From contig NZ_JAKRWF010000001.1 in NCBI RefSeq assembly GCF_022352215.1, positions 558,001 through 622,000 on the forward strand: 64,000 nt of DNA, given 5' to 3'. The notes under the pieces were generated by a model. That model ran no database searches and was not told the DNA's origin. It saw only the letters and a list, made by a program, of their open reading frames with translations. The position numbers and the translations under genes were made by a program. This stretch comes from Flavihumibacter cheonanensis (GTDB lineage Bacteria > Bacteroidota > Bacteroidia > Chitinophagales > Chitinophagaceae). Positions within the stretch are counted from its first letter, which is position 1; the number at the start of each line of letters is the position of its first letter. Below, piece after piece: positions 1 through 8,324 of the stretch.

Positions 1-1
1 G

Positions 2-427
2 AATGCGCTGCCATCTGCAGAAAAAAAGGTGCTGCCCGCACCGGTGGTAAAAAAGAAACGCAGGCATACCGAATTTGATGAGTCAGAAATTCCCACCACT
101 GTTCATAAATTACCAGAGTTTCCCGGTGGTTCGGATGCCTTCCGTCAATACCTAAGGGATCTGAATAAAAAATTAGGTCCCTATCTTAACGACGATCAGC
201 ACACCGCTTATGTGTTGGTTGAATTCATCGTAACTGGAAAGGGCAAGGTTTTAAACCCCCGAATCATTCGCGGCGGCAATGATTTGCTCAATGAACACCT
301 GTTGGATGCACTTGAAGAAATGCCCGACTGGTTACCTGCGGTCCGCGAAGGAAAATCGGTTCCAATGAAACTTAAGCAGACCATCGTAATTGAAAATAAG
401 CTGCCGGGGGTACAGGTAGGAAGCTAA
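2..427 (+). CDS. TonB-like C-terminal domain protein (5' end outside window)
   Basis: The reading frame is open from base 2, and no start is needed inside the window, so this is the C-terminal end of a longer protein. The last about 100 residues resemble the TonB C-terminal domain of Bacteroidota: an FPGG segment followed by a Tyr-rich helix, then a VLVEFIVTGKGKV strand and a terminal strand. Such domains carry proton-motive energy from ExbB/D to outer-membrane transporters, or sit at the end of other periplasmic proteins. A lysine-rich stretch precedes the domain. A GTG at 29 could be read as a start, but the open frame upstream argues against it. The missing N-terminus hides whether a membrane anchor or another sensor domain is present. 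Confidence 0.72.
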   Translation, partial: NALPSAEKKVLPAPVVKKKRRHTEFDESEIPTTVHKLPEFPGGSDAFRQYLRDLNKKLGPYLNDDQHTAYVLVEFIVTGKGKVLNPRIIRGGNDLLNEHLLDALEEMPDWLPAVREGKSVPMKLKQTIVIENKLPGVQVGS

Positions 428-428
428 T

Positions 429-477
429 GGAAGTGTGAAGTATGAAGTGAGAACTTAGAAGTAAGAATTTAGAAGTT
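429..477 (+). repeat. Tandem degenerate heptamer array (7 copies)
   Basis: Seven consecutive 7-mers directly follow the TonB-like stop codon: GGAAGTG, TGAAGTA, TGAAGTG, AGAACTT, AGAAGTA, AGAATTT, AGAAGTT. The consensus is about TGAAGTA. It is the same family as the arrays near 1080, 4012, 16891 and 37107. Confidence 0.8.
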
Positions 478-512
478 TGATTGGGGATAATCTAATTTGA
501 ATAGTCCATTTG

Positions 513-1016
513 ATGGCAAAAAGGGTGCGGCAGCTATTACCGGAATTGGTTTGGGTCATACTTTCTATCTTATTGACCTTTCTACTAACCAGGATCTTAT
601 TCGGTGCTTTTCATTTAGCGGGTTCGATAGATATCCACTTGCATGATTCCTATTATATAATTCAGAGTTGGGTATTGCTGACCCCCATGATGTTATTCAC
701 TACGTTTTTTTTATTTATCATCAAAACAAGCATCCGGATATTTTCATCCCTATAAAGCTATTGGGTACTCCTTGCTTCCGGAATTTTCCTGATGGGATCA
801 ATAAGTTTCCTGATAAAAAAACTCTCACAGGTTGCATCAGCTTGCTGGTCCGTATATCCGCGGTTAGCTGAATCTGGACAGCAACATTTTCCAGTTCCGC
901 AACCAGACCCAATATCCCATACCCTAACCATTTTTTTGCTACTGGTTCAGCTGCTGATTTTGATCACAACTGTATTCTTTGCATACCGACTTGGGACATC
1001 CGCTCAAAAACAATAA
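513..1016 (+). pseudogene. Four-helix membrane protein interrupted by an in-frame TAA
   Basis: From the ATG at 513, 80 codons run to a TAA at 753-755. The same frame then stays open for another 86 codons to a TAA at 1014-1016. The first part has two hydrophobic segments and an IDIHLHDSYY motif that recalls the D-T-Y-Y stretch of haem-copper oxidase subunit I. The second part continues with two more segments (WVLLASGIFLMG and LTIFLLLVQLLILITT). Read through the stop, it makes a coherent 4-TM protein of about 167 residues. I infer a nonsense mutation in a small membrane protein gene. Alternatives are a sequencing error, or a genuine short 80-residue protein followed by non-coding DNA. Function unknown. 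Confidence 0.55.
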
Positions 1017-1021
1017 AAGAT

Positions 1022-1114
1022 TGTCTCCCGTTTCCTTTGTCTCCCTTCTTCCTTTGCTCCATCTTCCATTCCTCCATTCTCACGTCTGACTTCTCACGTC
1101 TGACTTCTCACTTC
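1022..1114. repeat. Pyrimidine-rich heptamer array at the lysC 3' end
   Basis: Bases 1080-1114 are five 7-mers: TCACGTC, TGACTTC, TCACGTC, TGACTTC, TCACTTC. Bases 1022-1079 are a looser C/T-rich 7-mer run containing TGTCTCC, CGTTTCC and TTCCATT. The array encodes the last residues and the TGA stop of lysC on the minus strand. The C/T-rich half closely resembles 17070-17108. Confidence 0.72.
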
Positions 1115-2372
1115 TGAAAAGCCCCTGCACTGTCTCTGTAGTTTCCTGTTTCAGTACCAATTTTTTTCCGGTGCTTAGTTTTTCGAAAAGCTCTGGTACA
1201 AAGTGACGGATGGTAAGCAGCGACAACCCTTTTTCTAAGGAAACTTCAAACTGGCCCGCTGCTGAATGTGCCAGTTCATCCATTTTTTCCGGGTTATCAT
1301 CCAGCACGCAGGTAAAACTAATGGCCCCATTCTGTGTCATATTAGGCCGAAGCGATAAATGAGCAAATGTTTGATACAATTGCGCAACGGGTTGTTCTCC
1401 TACAAAGGAGAAATCTTTGGATTTAAATTGAAGGAGCACCTGGTTCTCTTTCCATACAATGATGGGTGGAAGATCTTTCACCGGCTTGTTGTGAATGAGG
1501 GTGCCAGGCAAACTGGTATCAAGAAAACACTTTACCTGTAAAGGGATGCTTTTATTCTGAAGCGGCTTGATGGTTTTCGGGTGTATTACCTGGGCTCCAT
1601 AATAGGCCATTTCAATTACTTCGGTATAATTGAGCGTGGAGATGAGTTTTGCATCCTGGAACCGTTTGGGATCTGCATTCATTACACCTGCAACATCTTT
1701 CCAAATGGTTTGTGCACTGGCATCCAGCAGGTTGGCGAATACAGCAGCACTGTAGTCACTTCCTTCACGACCAAGGGTGGTGCTTTCGTTTTCATCCGTT
1801 GAGCCAATGAACCCCTGCGTAAGTACAATGCTGGTTTTACTGAACAGTGGCTTAACCACCTGATTGACTTTAAGAGCACTGTATTCCCAGTCGATATTTG
1901 CATCGCGGAAATTGTCATCTGTGCGGAGTACGTCTCTGACATCCAGCCATTGGTTAGGAATTCCTGCTTCATTCAGAAATGCACTGACAATAGCCGTAGA
2001 GAGCAATTCTCCAATACAAACAATCTGATCGTAATAGTAATCGAATGATTGCACCGGCTGATCATGCAACAGCCATTCCACTTCAGTATAAAAATTTGTT
2101 AGCTGTTCTTCACATGGACCATATCCTTTAATTAATAACTCGCCGGCTGTTTGCAGGTGTTGCTGCTTTATTTCCTGAAATAATTGAAGGGCGGCCTCTC
2201 GATTGCCATTATAAAATGCGTGGGCTACTTTTTCCAGGGCATTGGTGGTTTTTCCCATTGCAGAAATAACTACCAAAAGTTGCTGATCCCGGAATTGATG
2301 AAAAATAGGAACCAGGGCGCGGATTCGTTCAGTGGTACTGACACTGGCTCCCCCGAATTTAAATACCTGCAT
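1080..2372 (-). CDS. lysC: Aspartate kinase
   Basis: Phosphorylates L-aspartate to 4-phospho-L-aspartate, the first step to lysine, threonine, methionine and diaminopimelate, in the cytoplasm. The N-terminus QVFKFGGASV is the aspartokinase K-F-G-G motif, and TLGREGSDYSA around residues 200-210 is the catalytic/substrate segment. The C-terminal third looks like a pair of ACT regulatory domains, so feedback inhibition is expected. The length of 430 residues is usual. I choose ATG 2372, immediately before the kinase motif; a TTG at 2393 is in frame but falls within the candidate -7 box. The last residues (EKSDVRSQT) and the TGA stop are encoded by the heptamer array. It is divergent from fbp. 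No homoserine dehydrogenase is fused. Confidence 0.93.
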   Translation of the reverse strand: MQVFKFGGASVSTTERIRALVPIFHQFRDQQLLVVISAMGKTTNALEKVAHAFYNGNREAALQLFQEIKQQHLQTAGELLIKGYGPCEEQLTNFYTEVEWLLHDQPVQSFDYYYDQIVCIGELLSTAIVSAFLNEAGIPNQWLDVRDVLRTDDNFRDANIDWEYSALKVNQVVKPLFSKTSIVLTQGFIGSTDENESTTLGREGSDYSAAVFANLLDASAQTIWKDVAGVMNADPKRFQDAKLISTLNYTEVIEMAYYGAQVIHPKTIKPLQNKSIPLQVKCFLDTSLPGTLIHNKPVKDLPPIIVWKENQVLLQFKSKDFSFVGEQPVAQLYQTFAHLSLRPNMTQNGAISFTCVLDDNPEKMDELAHSAAGQFEVSLEKGLSLLTIRHFVPELFEKLSTGKKLVLKQETTETVQGLFRSEKSDVRSQT

Positions 2373-2390
2373 GAAAACTGGAAATTTTGC

Positions 2391-2418
2391 CAAAGATAAC
2401 AGCGTTGGGTCAGTTAAA
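2391..2418 (-). promoter_or_regulatory. Candidate lysC promoter
   Basis: On the minus strand TATCTTTG (2398 down to 2391) matches the Bacteroidota -7 consensus TAnnTTTG. A weak TTTA lies 16 nt upstream as a possible -33. It predicts a 5' leader of only about 10-15 nt before ATG 2372. Confidence 0.45.
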
Positions 2419-2432
2419 TCCTTCTATTTTTG
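2405..2432 (+). promoter_or_regulatory. Candidate fbp promoter
   Basis: TTG at 2405-2407 and TATTTTTG at 2425-2432 are 17 nt apart, a good Bacteroidota -33/-7 pair. It places transcription initiation just upstream of ATG 2456 and overlaps the divergent lysC promoter region. Confidence 0.55.
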
Positions 2433-2455
2433 TTGCACGACAAACGACTGCTACC

Positions 2456-3469
2456 ATGCTAACTGTAAACAGACAGGTCCTTACCCTGGACGAATTCACT
2501 ATTCAGCAATTACGCAATTTTCCCCAGGCCACCGGCCAGCTTAGTAACCTCCTTCGTGATATTGGTTTAGCCGCCAAGCGGATCAATGTGGAAGTCAACA
2601 AAGCCGGACTCGTAGACATCCTCGGCAATAACGGAAGTGTAAATGTGCAGGGAGAAGAAGTAAAAAAACTCGATGTTTTTGCCAATAACCAGATGATGGG
2701 TGTACTGCGCCATGGGATAAGCTGTGCAGGTATCGGAAGTGAGGAAATGGATGAGGTGGTGGTCTTTGATGATGAGGTTAGTAATCAATCCAAATATGTG
2801 GTTCTCTATGATCCGCTGGATGGAAGCAGTAATATTGATGTGAATGTTTCTATCGGGACCATATTTTCGGTTTTTCGTCGCACCAGCGAAGTTGGTAAGC
2901 CCTGTACCCAGGCTGATTTCATACAGAAAGGCATTCACCAGGTGGCAGCTGGATATATTATTTACGGAAGCAGTACCATGCTGGTTTATGCTACCAGGCG
3001 AGGGGTAAATGGCTTTACGCTTGATCCTTCGATTGGCGAGTTCTGCCTTAGCCACCCAGATATGAAATGTCCTGCTGATGGCCAGATATACTCGGTCAAT
3101 CACGGTAATTTCTTTCAATATGAAGAGGGCGTGAGACAATATATCACGCGTTGCCAGCAAAAGAATGAAACTAACGGTGGACCCTATACGCAGCGGTACA
3201 TTGGTAGTATGGTAAGTGATGTACACCGAAATCTCATTAAGGGTGGGATCTTTATGTATCCGGGCACTCTCAAAAAGCCGGACGGGAAGCTGCGGCTGAT
3301 GTATGAATGCAATCCCTTTGCATTTATCCTTGAAGTGGCTGGTGGCAAGGTTACAGATGGTAAAAATAGAATCCTCGAATTGCAACCGGAGAGCCTGCAT
3401 CAGCGATCCCCTTTCTTTGCCGGCAGCAGTAACATGATGGCCGAACTGGAAGGCTGCATGGCGGGATAA
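2456..3469 (+). CDS. fbp: Fructose-1,6-bisphosphatase, class I
   Basis: Hydrolyses fructose 1,6-bisphosphate to fructose 6-phosphate, the committed step of gluconeogenesis. Class I motifs are visible: the metal-binding YDPLDGSSNIDVNVSIGT segment near residue 120, and the C-terminal substrate-binding stretch with GGIFMYPGT, KLRLMYECNP and GGKVTDG. The 337-residue length is typical. ATG 2456 starts at MLTVNRQVLTL, normal for the family. A TTG-initiated extension to 2387 would precede the predicted promoter and is rejected. Divergent from lysC with an 83-nt shared regulatory gap. Confidence 0.95.
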   Translation: MLTVNRQVLTLDEFTIQQLRNFPQATGQLSNLLRDIGLAAKRINVEVNKAGLVDILGNNGSVNVQGEEVKKLDVFANNQMMGVLRHGISCAGIGSEEMDEVVVFDDEVSNQSKYVVLYDPLDGSSNIDVNVSIGTIFSVFRRTSEVGKPCTQADFIQKGIHQVAAGYIIYGSSTMLVYATRRGVNGFTLDPSIGEFCLSHPDMKCPADGQIYSVNHGNFFQYEEGVRQYITRCQQKNETNGGPYTQRYIGSMVSDVHRNLIKGGIFMYPGTLKKPDGKLRLMYECNPFAFILEVAGGKVTDGKNRILELQPESLHQRSPFFAGSSNMMAELEGCMAG

Positions 3470-3506
3470 TTATTAATATCTTTAGCCTTGTAAGCAATCT
3501 GTGAAT

Positions 3507-4007
3507 ATGGTGAAATCAGTTATCCGGATCGTTTTCCTGTTATTGATTGCGGGTGTTATCTCCTGTAAAACAAATCCTGGTATTAAATCAGAAAAAACAG
3601 GCGGTGGCGTAACCACAACAATTTCAGCAGGTTCTCTTGAGCAGGATATTCTTAAGGAAGTCAATGATTACCGGAAGAAAAAAGGATTGTCTGCTTTGAA
3701 GTCGAATTCGGTAATCGCAACAGAAGCGAGTGTACACAGCCAGGCGATGGCCCGAAAGCAGGTAGCATTCGGCCATGGTGGTTATGGGGCTAGGGTAAAA
3801 CGAATCAGCCAGCGCCTGGAAGGAATCGTAGGATCTGCAGAAAATGTGGCTTTCGGAAACATGAGTGCAGCAGAAGTTGTGAAGCGATGGATCAATAGTC
3901 CGAAACACCGGAAAAATATTGAAGGTCCCTACAACCTGACAGGTATCGGTGTTTCAAAAGATGTAACGGGCCGCTTCTACTATACCCAACTTTTCATCCG
4001 TAAATAA
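3507..4007 (+). CDS. CAP/SCP-domain lipoprotein (YkwD-like)
   Basis: A secreted lipoprotein of the CAP superfamily; bacterial members have no settled biochemical role. The N-terminus is a lipoprotein signal (hydrophobic core, then GVISC, Cys20). The CAP core runs from about residue 50 to the end: VNDYRKKKGLSAL helix, HSQAMA, FGHGGYGARV, GSAENVAFG, WINSPKHRKNI and the terminal GRFYYTQLFIRK strand. The His and Glu positions typical of the cavity are present (H in FGHGG, E in SAENV, H in PKHRKN). GTG 3501 is an alternative start six bases upstream. A heptamer array begins five bases after the stop. Confidence 0.88.
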   Translation: MVKSVIRIVFLLLIAGVISCKTNPGIKSEKTGGGVTTTISAGSLEQDILKEVNDYRKKKGLSALKSNSVIATEASVHSQAMARKQVAFGHGGYGARVKRISQRLEGIVGSAENVAFGNMSAAEVVKRWINSPKHRKNIEGPYNLTGIGVSKDVTGRFYYTQLFIRK

Positions 4008-4011
4008 TTCC

Positions 4012-4060
4012 CACTTCATACTTTCAATTTCATAATTCATACTTCATAATTCACACTTCA
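4012..4060 (-). repeat. Tandem degenerate heptamer array (7 copies, inverted orientation)
   Basis: Seven 7-mers read on the + strand: CACTTCA, TACTTTC, AATTTCA, TAATTCA, TACTTCA, TAATTCA, CACTTCA. The reverse complements match the TGAAGTA/TGAATTA unit of the array at 429. It fills almost all of the gap between the CAP gene and the next gene, ending four bases before that gene's ATG. Confidence 0.8.
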
Positions 4061-4064
4061 TATC

Positions 4065-4583
4065 ATGCGTTATCCGATCGGTCACTTCGAGCCAATGCCT
4101 TATTCTGAAAAAAAATTTCAGGAATGGATTACCGATATTAAATATCTCCCGCAACTACTGGAAAATGCTGTTCTGAATCTGGATGCAGCTCAATTACATA
4201 CACCGTACCGGGAAGGAGGATGGACCCTTCACCAGGTGGTGCATCATGTGGCCGATAGTCATATGAATGCACTTATCCGGTTTAAACTGGCTCTGACAGA
4301 AGAGCAGCCAACTATTAAACCCTATGATGAAGAAGCCTGGGCCAACTTACAGGATGTGGAAGCCCTGCCGGTGAATGTATCACTAACGCTGCTCCATGCG
4401 CTTCACAGTCGCTGGTATGAACTGGTAAAAGGATTAGATGAAGCAACCCTGATGAATCGATCTGTCATACACCCTGAACATGGTAAGGTGATGACTTGCT
4501 GGCATTTATTAGGTATGTATAGCTGGCACGGCCGGCATCATGTGGCACATATTACCAGTCTTAGGGAAAGAATGGGCTGGTAG
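4065..4583 (+). CDS. YfiT/DinB-fold putative metal-dependent hydrolase or thiol transferase
   Basis: The protein matches the YfiT branch of the DinB four-helix fold; Bacillus relatives include bacillithiol S-transferases, while other members are called metal-dependent hydrolases. Visible features are the family's start RYPIGHFEP, the first metal histidine in VVHHVADSHMNAL (about residue 65), and the second histidine cluster HGRHHVAHITSL near the C-terminus, giving the three-His site. The 172-residue length is normal. Whether this organism makes bacillithiol cannot be judged from the window. The Nudix gene follows 37 nt downstream on the same strand, so the two are probably co-transcribed. Confidence 0.85.
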   Translation: MRYPIGHFEPMPYSEKKFQEWITDIKYLPQLLENAVLNLDAAQLHTPYREGGWTLHQVVHHVADSHMNALIRFKLALTEEQPTIKPYDEEAWANLQDVEALPVNVSLTLLHALHSRWYELVKGLDEATLMNRSVIHPEHGKVMTCWHLLGMYSWHGRHHVAHITSLRERMGW

Positions 4584-4620
4584 TCAACCGCAACTGACTC
4601 ATTTAGTGTTTCTTTGTTCT

Positions 4621-5172
4621 ATGAAATGGAAGACACTCGAATCTGAGTATATCAGTGAACATATTTATTTTACCGCCCGGCGCGATCGCTGCCAACGGGA
4701 GGATGGTACGATCATTGATCCTTATTTTGTGGTGGAGATGCCAACTTCTGCTACAGCGCTGGCAATGACGGCAGATAACAAGGTATTATTGGTAAATCAA
4801 TACCGGCATCCAATTAATGATGTGGTGCTTGAATTCCCGGGAGGTTTCGTAGATCCTGGGGAAGATTTTGCCACAGCCATGCACCGTGAACTGCTGGAAG
4901 AAACAGGTTATCGTTTTGATAAGGTGGAATGGGTTGGAAGAGTGGCTGCCAACCCCGGGGTGCTCACCAATTACACGGAGTTATTCCTGGCAACCGGTGG
5001 AGTAAAAACACAGGAACAACAACTGGATCACAATGAAGAAATCGAAGTGCTGGAGATGCCAATGGAAGAGTTCCTGGAAAAAGTCAGGAAACAGGAACTG
5101 GTCCAGGCATTACATGTAAGCTGCCTGTTTTTTGCTTTGCTTAAATCTGGAAAACTGGCTTTTACCGGTTGA
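4621..5172 (+). CDS. Nudix hydrolase, ADP-ribose pyrophosphatase-like
   Basis: Nudix enzymes cleave nucleoside diphosphates linked to another group. The signature G-x5-E-x7-R-E-x2-E-E-x-G is complete: GGFVDPGEDFATAMH followed by RELLEETGY. The upstream context (VNQYRHPIN and LEFPGG) is typical of the ADP-ribose or GDP-mannose pyrophosphatase group (NudF type), but substrate cannot be read from sequence alone. ATG 4621 (MKWKTLESEYI) is preferred over an upstream extension that overlaps the preceding gene. The 183-residue length is normal. Its 3' end overlaps the convergent folC end by 11 bases. Confidence 0.88.
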   Translation: MKWKTLESEYISEHIYFTARRDRCQREDGTIIDPYFVVEMPTSATALAMTADNKVLLVNQYRHPINDVVLEFPGGFVDPGEDFATAMHRELLEETGYRFDKVEWVGRVAANPGVLTNYTELFLATGGVKTQEQQLDHNEEIEVLEMPMEEFLEKVRKQELVQALHVSCLFFALLKSGKLAFTG

Positions 5173-6451
5173 CTTCACCAATTACAAAAACACTGCCACA
5201 TACCAGGATCAGATCCCGTTTATCCGCTGCTGCTTTTGCGGCCGTAATAGCCAGGTTCACATTCGGGTAGGCATTCCCGGTAAGCTGAAAGCCGGCAGCC
5301 TTTATTCTTAGTTCTTCAACTGGCATAGCCCTGGGAATCTGGGCCTGGGTAAAATAGTAGGAGGCAGTATGAGGCAAGAGAGACAATACTTTGGCAACAT
5401 CCTTGTCCTTAACCATACCAATTACCAGGTGCAGGTGATGAAAATTGCAAAGTTCAAGTTGTTTCAGAATTGCCCGGATACCATCTTCATTATGGGCAAC
5501 ATCTAGTACGAGATCGGGCGACTGATCAATCAATTCCCAACGACCATGCAGTCCCGTCAGTTTTTTCACATGGCGAAGTGCCTCTCTAACTACATCTGCA
5601 GGAATTTTCCAGTCCAGCTGCTTCAATAATTCAACAGCCTGTAAAACGGTGCGGATGTTTTTTAACTGATAATAACCGGGCAAATCCAGTTCCAGGTGCA
5701 AAGCGTCCAGCGCATTCCGGTGTCTAACGGTAACCTGTAGATGATGATTGCTAAAATTCCATTCTATCAATTCCTGATCCTCTTCTGCAAAATGAATTTT
5801 TGCTTGGTTTGCTTGGGCCACCTGCTCAAATACCGGACGGGTTTCCGGAAGCACTTCCCCAATTACAACTGGAATTCCCGGTTTGATAATGCCTGCTTTT
5901 TCCGAAGCAATTGTAGGCAGATCGCTGCCCAGAATATGCATGTGATCCCATCCAATATTGGTGATTACGGATAATTCCGGGAGGATGATATTGGTGCTGT
6001 CCAGTCTTCCTCCCAAGCCTGTTTCTATCACGGCGATGTCTATCTTTTCTTCCGCGAACCACTGAAATGCCATGGCTACGGTAATTTCAAAGAAAGAAGG
6101 TTCTATTGCATCCATGAGAGGGATGTAATCTTCCGTAAGTTCTATCACCCGTTGTTCCGGAATCATATGACCATTGATGCGGATACGCTCCCGGAAATCT
6201 TTCAGATGCGGGGAGGTGTACAAACCTGTTTTATAACCGGCTTTCTGCAAAATAGCTGCCAGCATATGACTGGTGGAGCCTTTCCCATTCGTACCGGCAA
6301 TATGAATGCTTTTGAATTTCGTATGTGGATTGCCGTTTGCCTGTTCCAGAGCCTTGATATTATGAAGGTCTTTTTTAAGCGCACCTGCTCCCTGTTTGCT
6401 GAACATGGGCAGGCGGGTGTACAGAAAGTCAATGGTTTCCGCGTAGTTCAT
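5162..6451 (-). CDS. folC: Bifunctional folylpolyglutamate synthase / dihydrofolate synthase
   Basis: Adds glutamate to dihydropteroate and extends the polyglutamate tail of folates, using ATP. The Mur-ligase P-loop GTNGKGSTSHML lies near residue 54; LYTSPHLKDFRERI, ETGLGGRLDSTN and NIGWDHMHILG follow as expected. The C-terminal domain has LDVAHNEDG, characteristic of the family. Length 429 is usual. ATG 6451 is chosen over a TTG three bases upstream. It starts 19 nt downstream of the TonB-like gene and is likely in its transcript. The end overlaps the Nudix gene by 11 bases in convergent orientation. Confidence 0.94.
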   Translation of the reverse strand: MNYAETIDFLYTRLPMFSKQGAGALKKDLHNIKALEQANGNPHTKFKSIHIAGTNGKGSTSHMLAAILQKAGYKTGLYTSPHLKDFRERIRINGHMIPEQRVIELTEDYIPLMDAIEPSFFEITVAMAFQWFAEEKIDIAVIETGLGGRLDSTNIILPELSVITNIGWDHMHILGSDLPTIASEKAGIIKPGIPVVIGEVLPETRPVFEQVAQANQAKIHFAEEDQELIEWNFSNHHLQVTVRHRNALDALHLELDLPGYYQLKNIRTVLQAVELLKQLDWKIPADVVREALRHVKKLTGLHGRWELIDQSPDLVLDVAHNEDGIRAILKQLELCNFHHLHLVIGMVKDKDVAKVLSLLPHTASYYFTQAQIPRAMPVEELRIKAAGFQLTGNAYPNVNLAITAAKAAADKRDLILVCGSVFVIGEVNR

Positions 6452-6470
6452 CAATGCAAAACTAGGAGTT

Positions 6471-7349
6471 CTAATTCCTCAATCGGAAATTAAAGACAAT
6501 GGTTCCTATTTGTTCTTCTTCATTGCCACTATTGAACTTCAATTGCATAGCTTTCCGAATTGCAATGGATTTCAAATTATTATTGGAAGTGGTTGATCCC
6601 TTTGGCTGATAAACAGCAGAAATTACCTTGCCAGCAGCATCAATGCGAATATCTACAGCCACTTTTGCATTTTCGTTGAAATCATCCTCAAAGCTTGGCT
6701 GGGTGATTATTCTTCGGCCCTGCAAGCCCCTGGAGATGGATACCCCGGATTTTCCTGTTCCACCATTTCCTTCATAATTGGTGGAATTCGGATTGCCGCC
6801 AGGCTTGCCCTGGTCGCCTGTGCCACCTGCAATTCCCTGGTTGCCTCCTTTCTGATAGGAATCTGCTTCATTACCACCTGCGCCTGTACCATTTACGCCT
6901 TTAAATACTGCTTTGGGTTTTGCAGGTGCAGGAGTTGGATTCTCCACCGGTTTAGCGGGTGCTTTGGTCGGTTTTACAGCTTCTTGTTTCTCCGGGATTT
7001 TGGTTGCATTGGGGTTTGGTTTCGCAGGAGTTTTTACCACGGGTGCTTCTTCGTCGCTATCATCTGTTTCCACATCGCGTGTATCTTCTGCTGCTGCAGC
7101 ACTTGCTCGCGGAGGGGTATACGTAACGGGAGTAGAAGGAGCCGGACTTTCAGGAGACATAGGCTGATCATCACCCAATCCCTCATCGCTATTGCCGAGG
7201 TTTACTTCAATGCCTTCATCCAATGGGGGAGGAGGTGGTACAGGAATCGTCCACCTTATAAAAAACAGAACAATCAATAGCAGCACTACTACTAGTGCTG
7301 TATATCCTCCTGCTCTGATATTTTTTTGTACTTCAAATTCGGTTGCCAT
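6471..7349 (-). CDS. TonB-family energy transducer-like protein
   Basis: This 292-residue protein has one N-terminal transmembrane helix (residues about 14-33: ALVVVLLLIVLFFI), then a long Pro/Ala/Glu/Lys-rich linker (about 34-150), a Gly/Asn-rich stretch (about 150-200) and a C-terminal domain (VAVDIRIDAAGKVISAVY to the end) resembling TonB. That is the layout of a periplasm-spanning transducer that works with ExbB/ExbD. No exbB or exbD lies next to it, unlike many tonB loci, and folC follows directly. The glycine-rich insert is unusual for classical TonB. Which transporter it serves is not visible. Confidence 0.8.
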   Translation of the reverse strand: MATEFEVQKNIRAGGYTALVVVLLLIVLFFIRWTIPVPPPPPLDEGIEVNLGNSDEGLGDDQPMSPESPAPSTPVTYTPPRASAAAAEDTRDVETDDSDEEAPVVKTPAKPNPNATKIPEKQEAVKPTKAPAKPVENPTPAPAKPKAVFKGVNGTGAGGNEADSYQKGGNQGIAGGTGDQGKPGGNPNSTNYEGNGGTGKSGVSISRGLQGRRIITQPSFEDDFNENAKVAVDIRIDAAGKVISAVYQPKGSTTSNNNLKSIAIRKAMQLKFNSGNEEEQIGTIVFNFRLRN

Positions 7350-7421
7350 AGTGTTGGGTTAGTCTGCTAAAGGTACGATACAATTTTACGTGATTTGGAG
7401 CAGGTGAAGTTTCAAAGCCTG

Positions 7422-8324
7422 TTAAAGTTTTTGGATCCGGTTAGCCAGAACCAATCCGGATAAAATTAACAATCCACTGATCAGGTGTACCCAACCCAGT
7501 TGTTCATTTAATAACCATAAGGCTTCAATACTGCTGAATAATGGGATAAGATTTCCAAACAGGGAGGTTCTCACCGCCCCAATTCGGCTAATAGCTCCAT
7601 TCCAGCATAAAAAAGCAATCACCGATGCCCCAAGTCCGAGGTAAAGAATGATACCCGCCAATCCTGGATTCCAATGCACCGGTACCGAACTTTTCAACTC
7701 CCATACATAAAATGGAACCAGGCAAATGGTGCCGATCAAAAAGGCCAGAAAAAGAAAGGAGTCAGGCTTCACCGAATCGTTTTTCTTACGCACCAGCAGG
7801 GTGTAAATCGCAAAAGCGAGGGCTCCTGCGAGAATCCAGAGATCACCTTTTCCAAACCGCAAGGCCAGCAGGTTTTCCCAGCTTCCTTTGGCCATCAGGA
7901 AAAGTATCCCACTCATACAAAGCAAGAGACCAATTGCGCGTATCCAACTGATTCGCTCCTTAAACACAAACCTGCCCAGCAGTATAACCATCAATGGTGA
8001 ACTGGTCGTACCAACCAGGGCCAGGTTGATAGCCGGAGAATATTTCCCAGCTACATATACCAACGTATTAAACAGACTTACACCCGTTATCCCGATGGCC
8101 AGGTAGTAACCCGGTTGTTCACGAACTGCCATGACAATAGCAGTGCGGTCTTTCCATACCAGAGGAAACAAGATAAGGGTTGCACAAAGCCAGCGATAAA
8201 ACGCCAGGGATACAGGTGGTATTGAATTATGTACCGATCGGGCAATGATGAAATTTCCACTCCAGATCAGGGTGGCGATGACTGCCAGCAGCACACCCAG
8301 CCAGGATCTTGTTTCAGTTTTCAT
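7422..8324 (-). CDS. EamA/DMT-superfamily transporter
   Basis: A 300-residue inner-membrane protein with about ten hydrophobic segments arranged as two EamA repeats; the first starts WLGVLLAVIATLIWSGNFIIAR and contains the typical FYRW segment. DMT carriers mostly export metabolites such as amino acids, but the substrate here is unknown. The ATG at 8324 forms a TGATG junction with the stop of the radical SAM gene, so translation is probably coupled. Coupling to a radical SAM enzyme makes export of a product or detoxification of a by-product possible, but this is inference from position only. Confidence 0.88.
   Translation of the reverse strand: MKTETRSWLGVLLAVIATLIWSGNFIIARSVHNSIPPVSLAFYRWLCATLILFPLVWKDRTAIVMAVREQPGYYLAIGITGVSLFNTLVYVAGKYSPAINLALVGTTSSPLMVILLGRFVFKERISWIRAIGLLLCMSGILFLMAKGSWENLLALRFGKGDLWILAGALAFAIYTLLVRKKNDSVKPDSFLFLAFLIGTICLVPFYVWELKSSVPVHWNPGLAGIILYLGLGASVIAFLCWNGAISRIGAVRTSLFGNLIPLFSSIEALWLLNEQLGWVHLISGLLILSGLVLANRIQKL

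Noticed and set aside
753-755. Selenocysteine or other programmed recoding
   Set aside because: The codon is TAA, not TGA, and no recoding element is evident.
2567-3400. Long minus-strand frame opposite fbp (277 codons)
   Set aside because: It lies antisense to a well-supported fbp and shows no recognisable domain; a shadow of the real gene's codon pattern.
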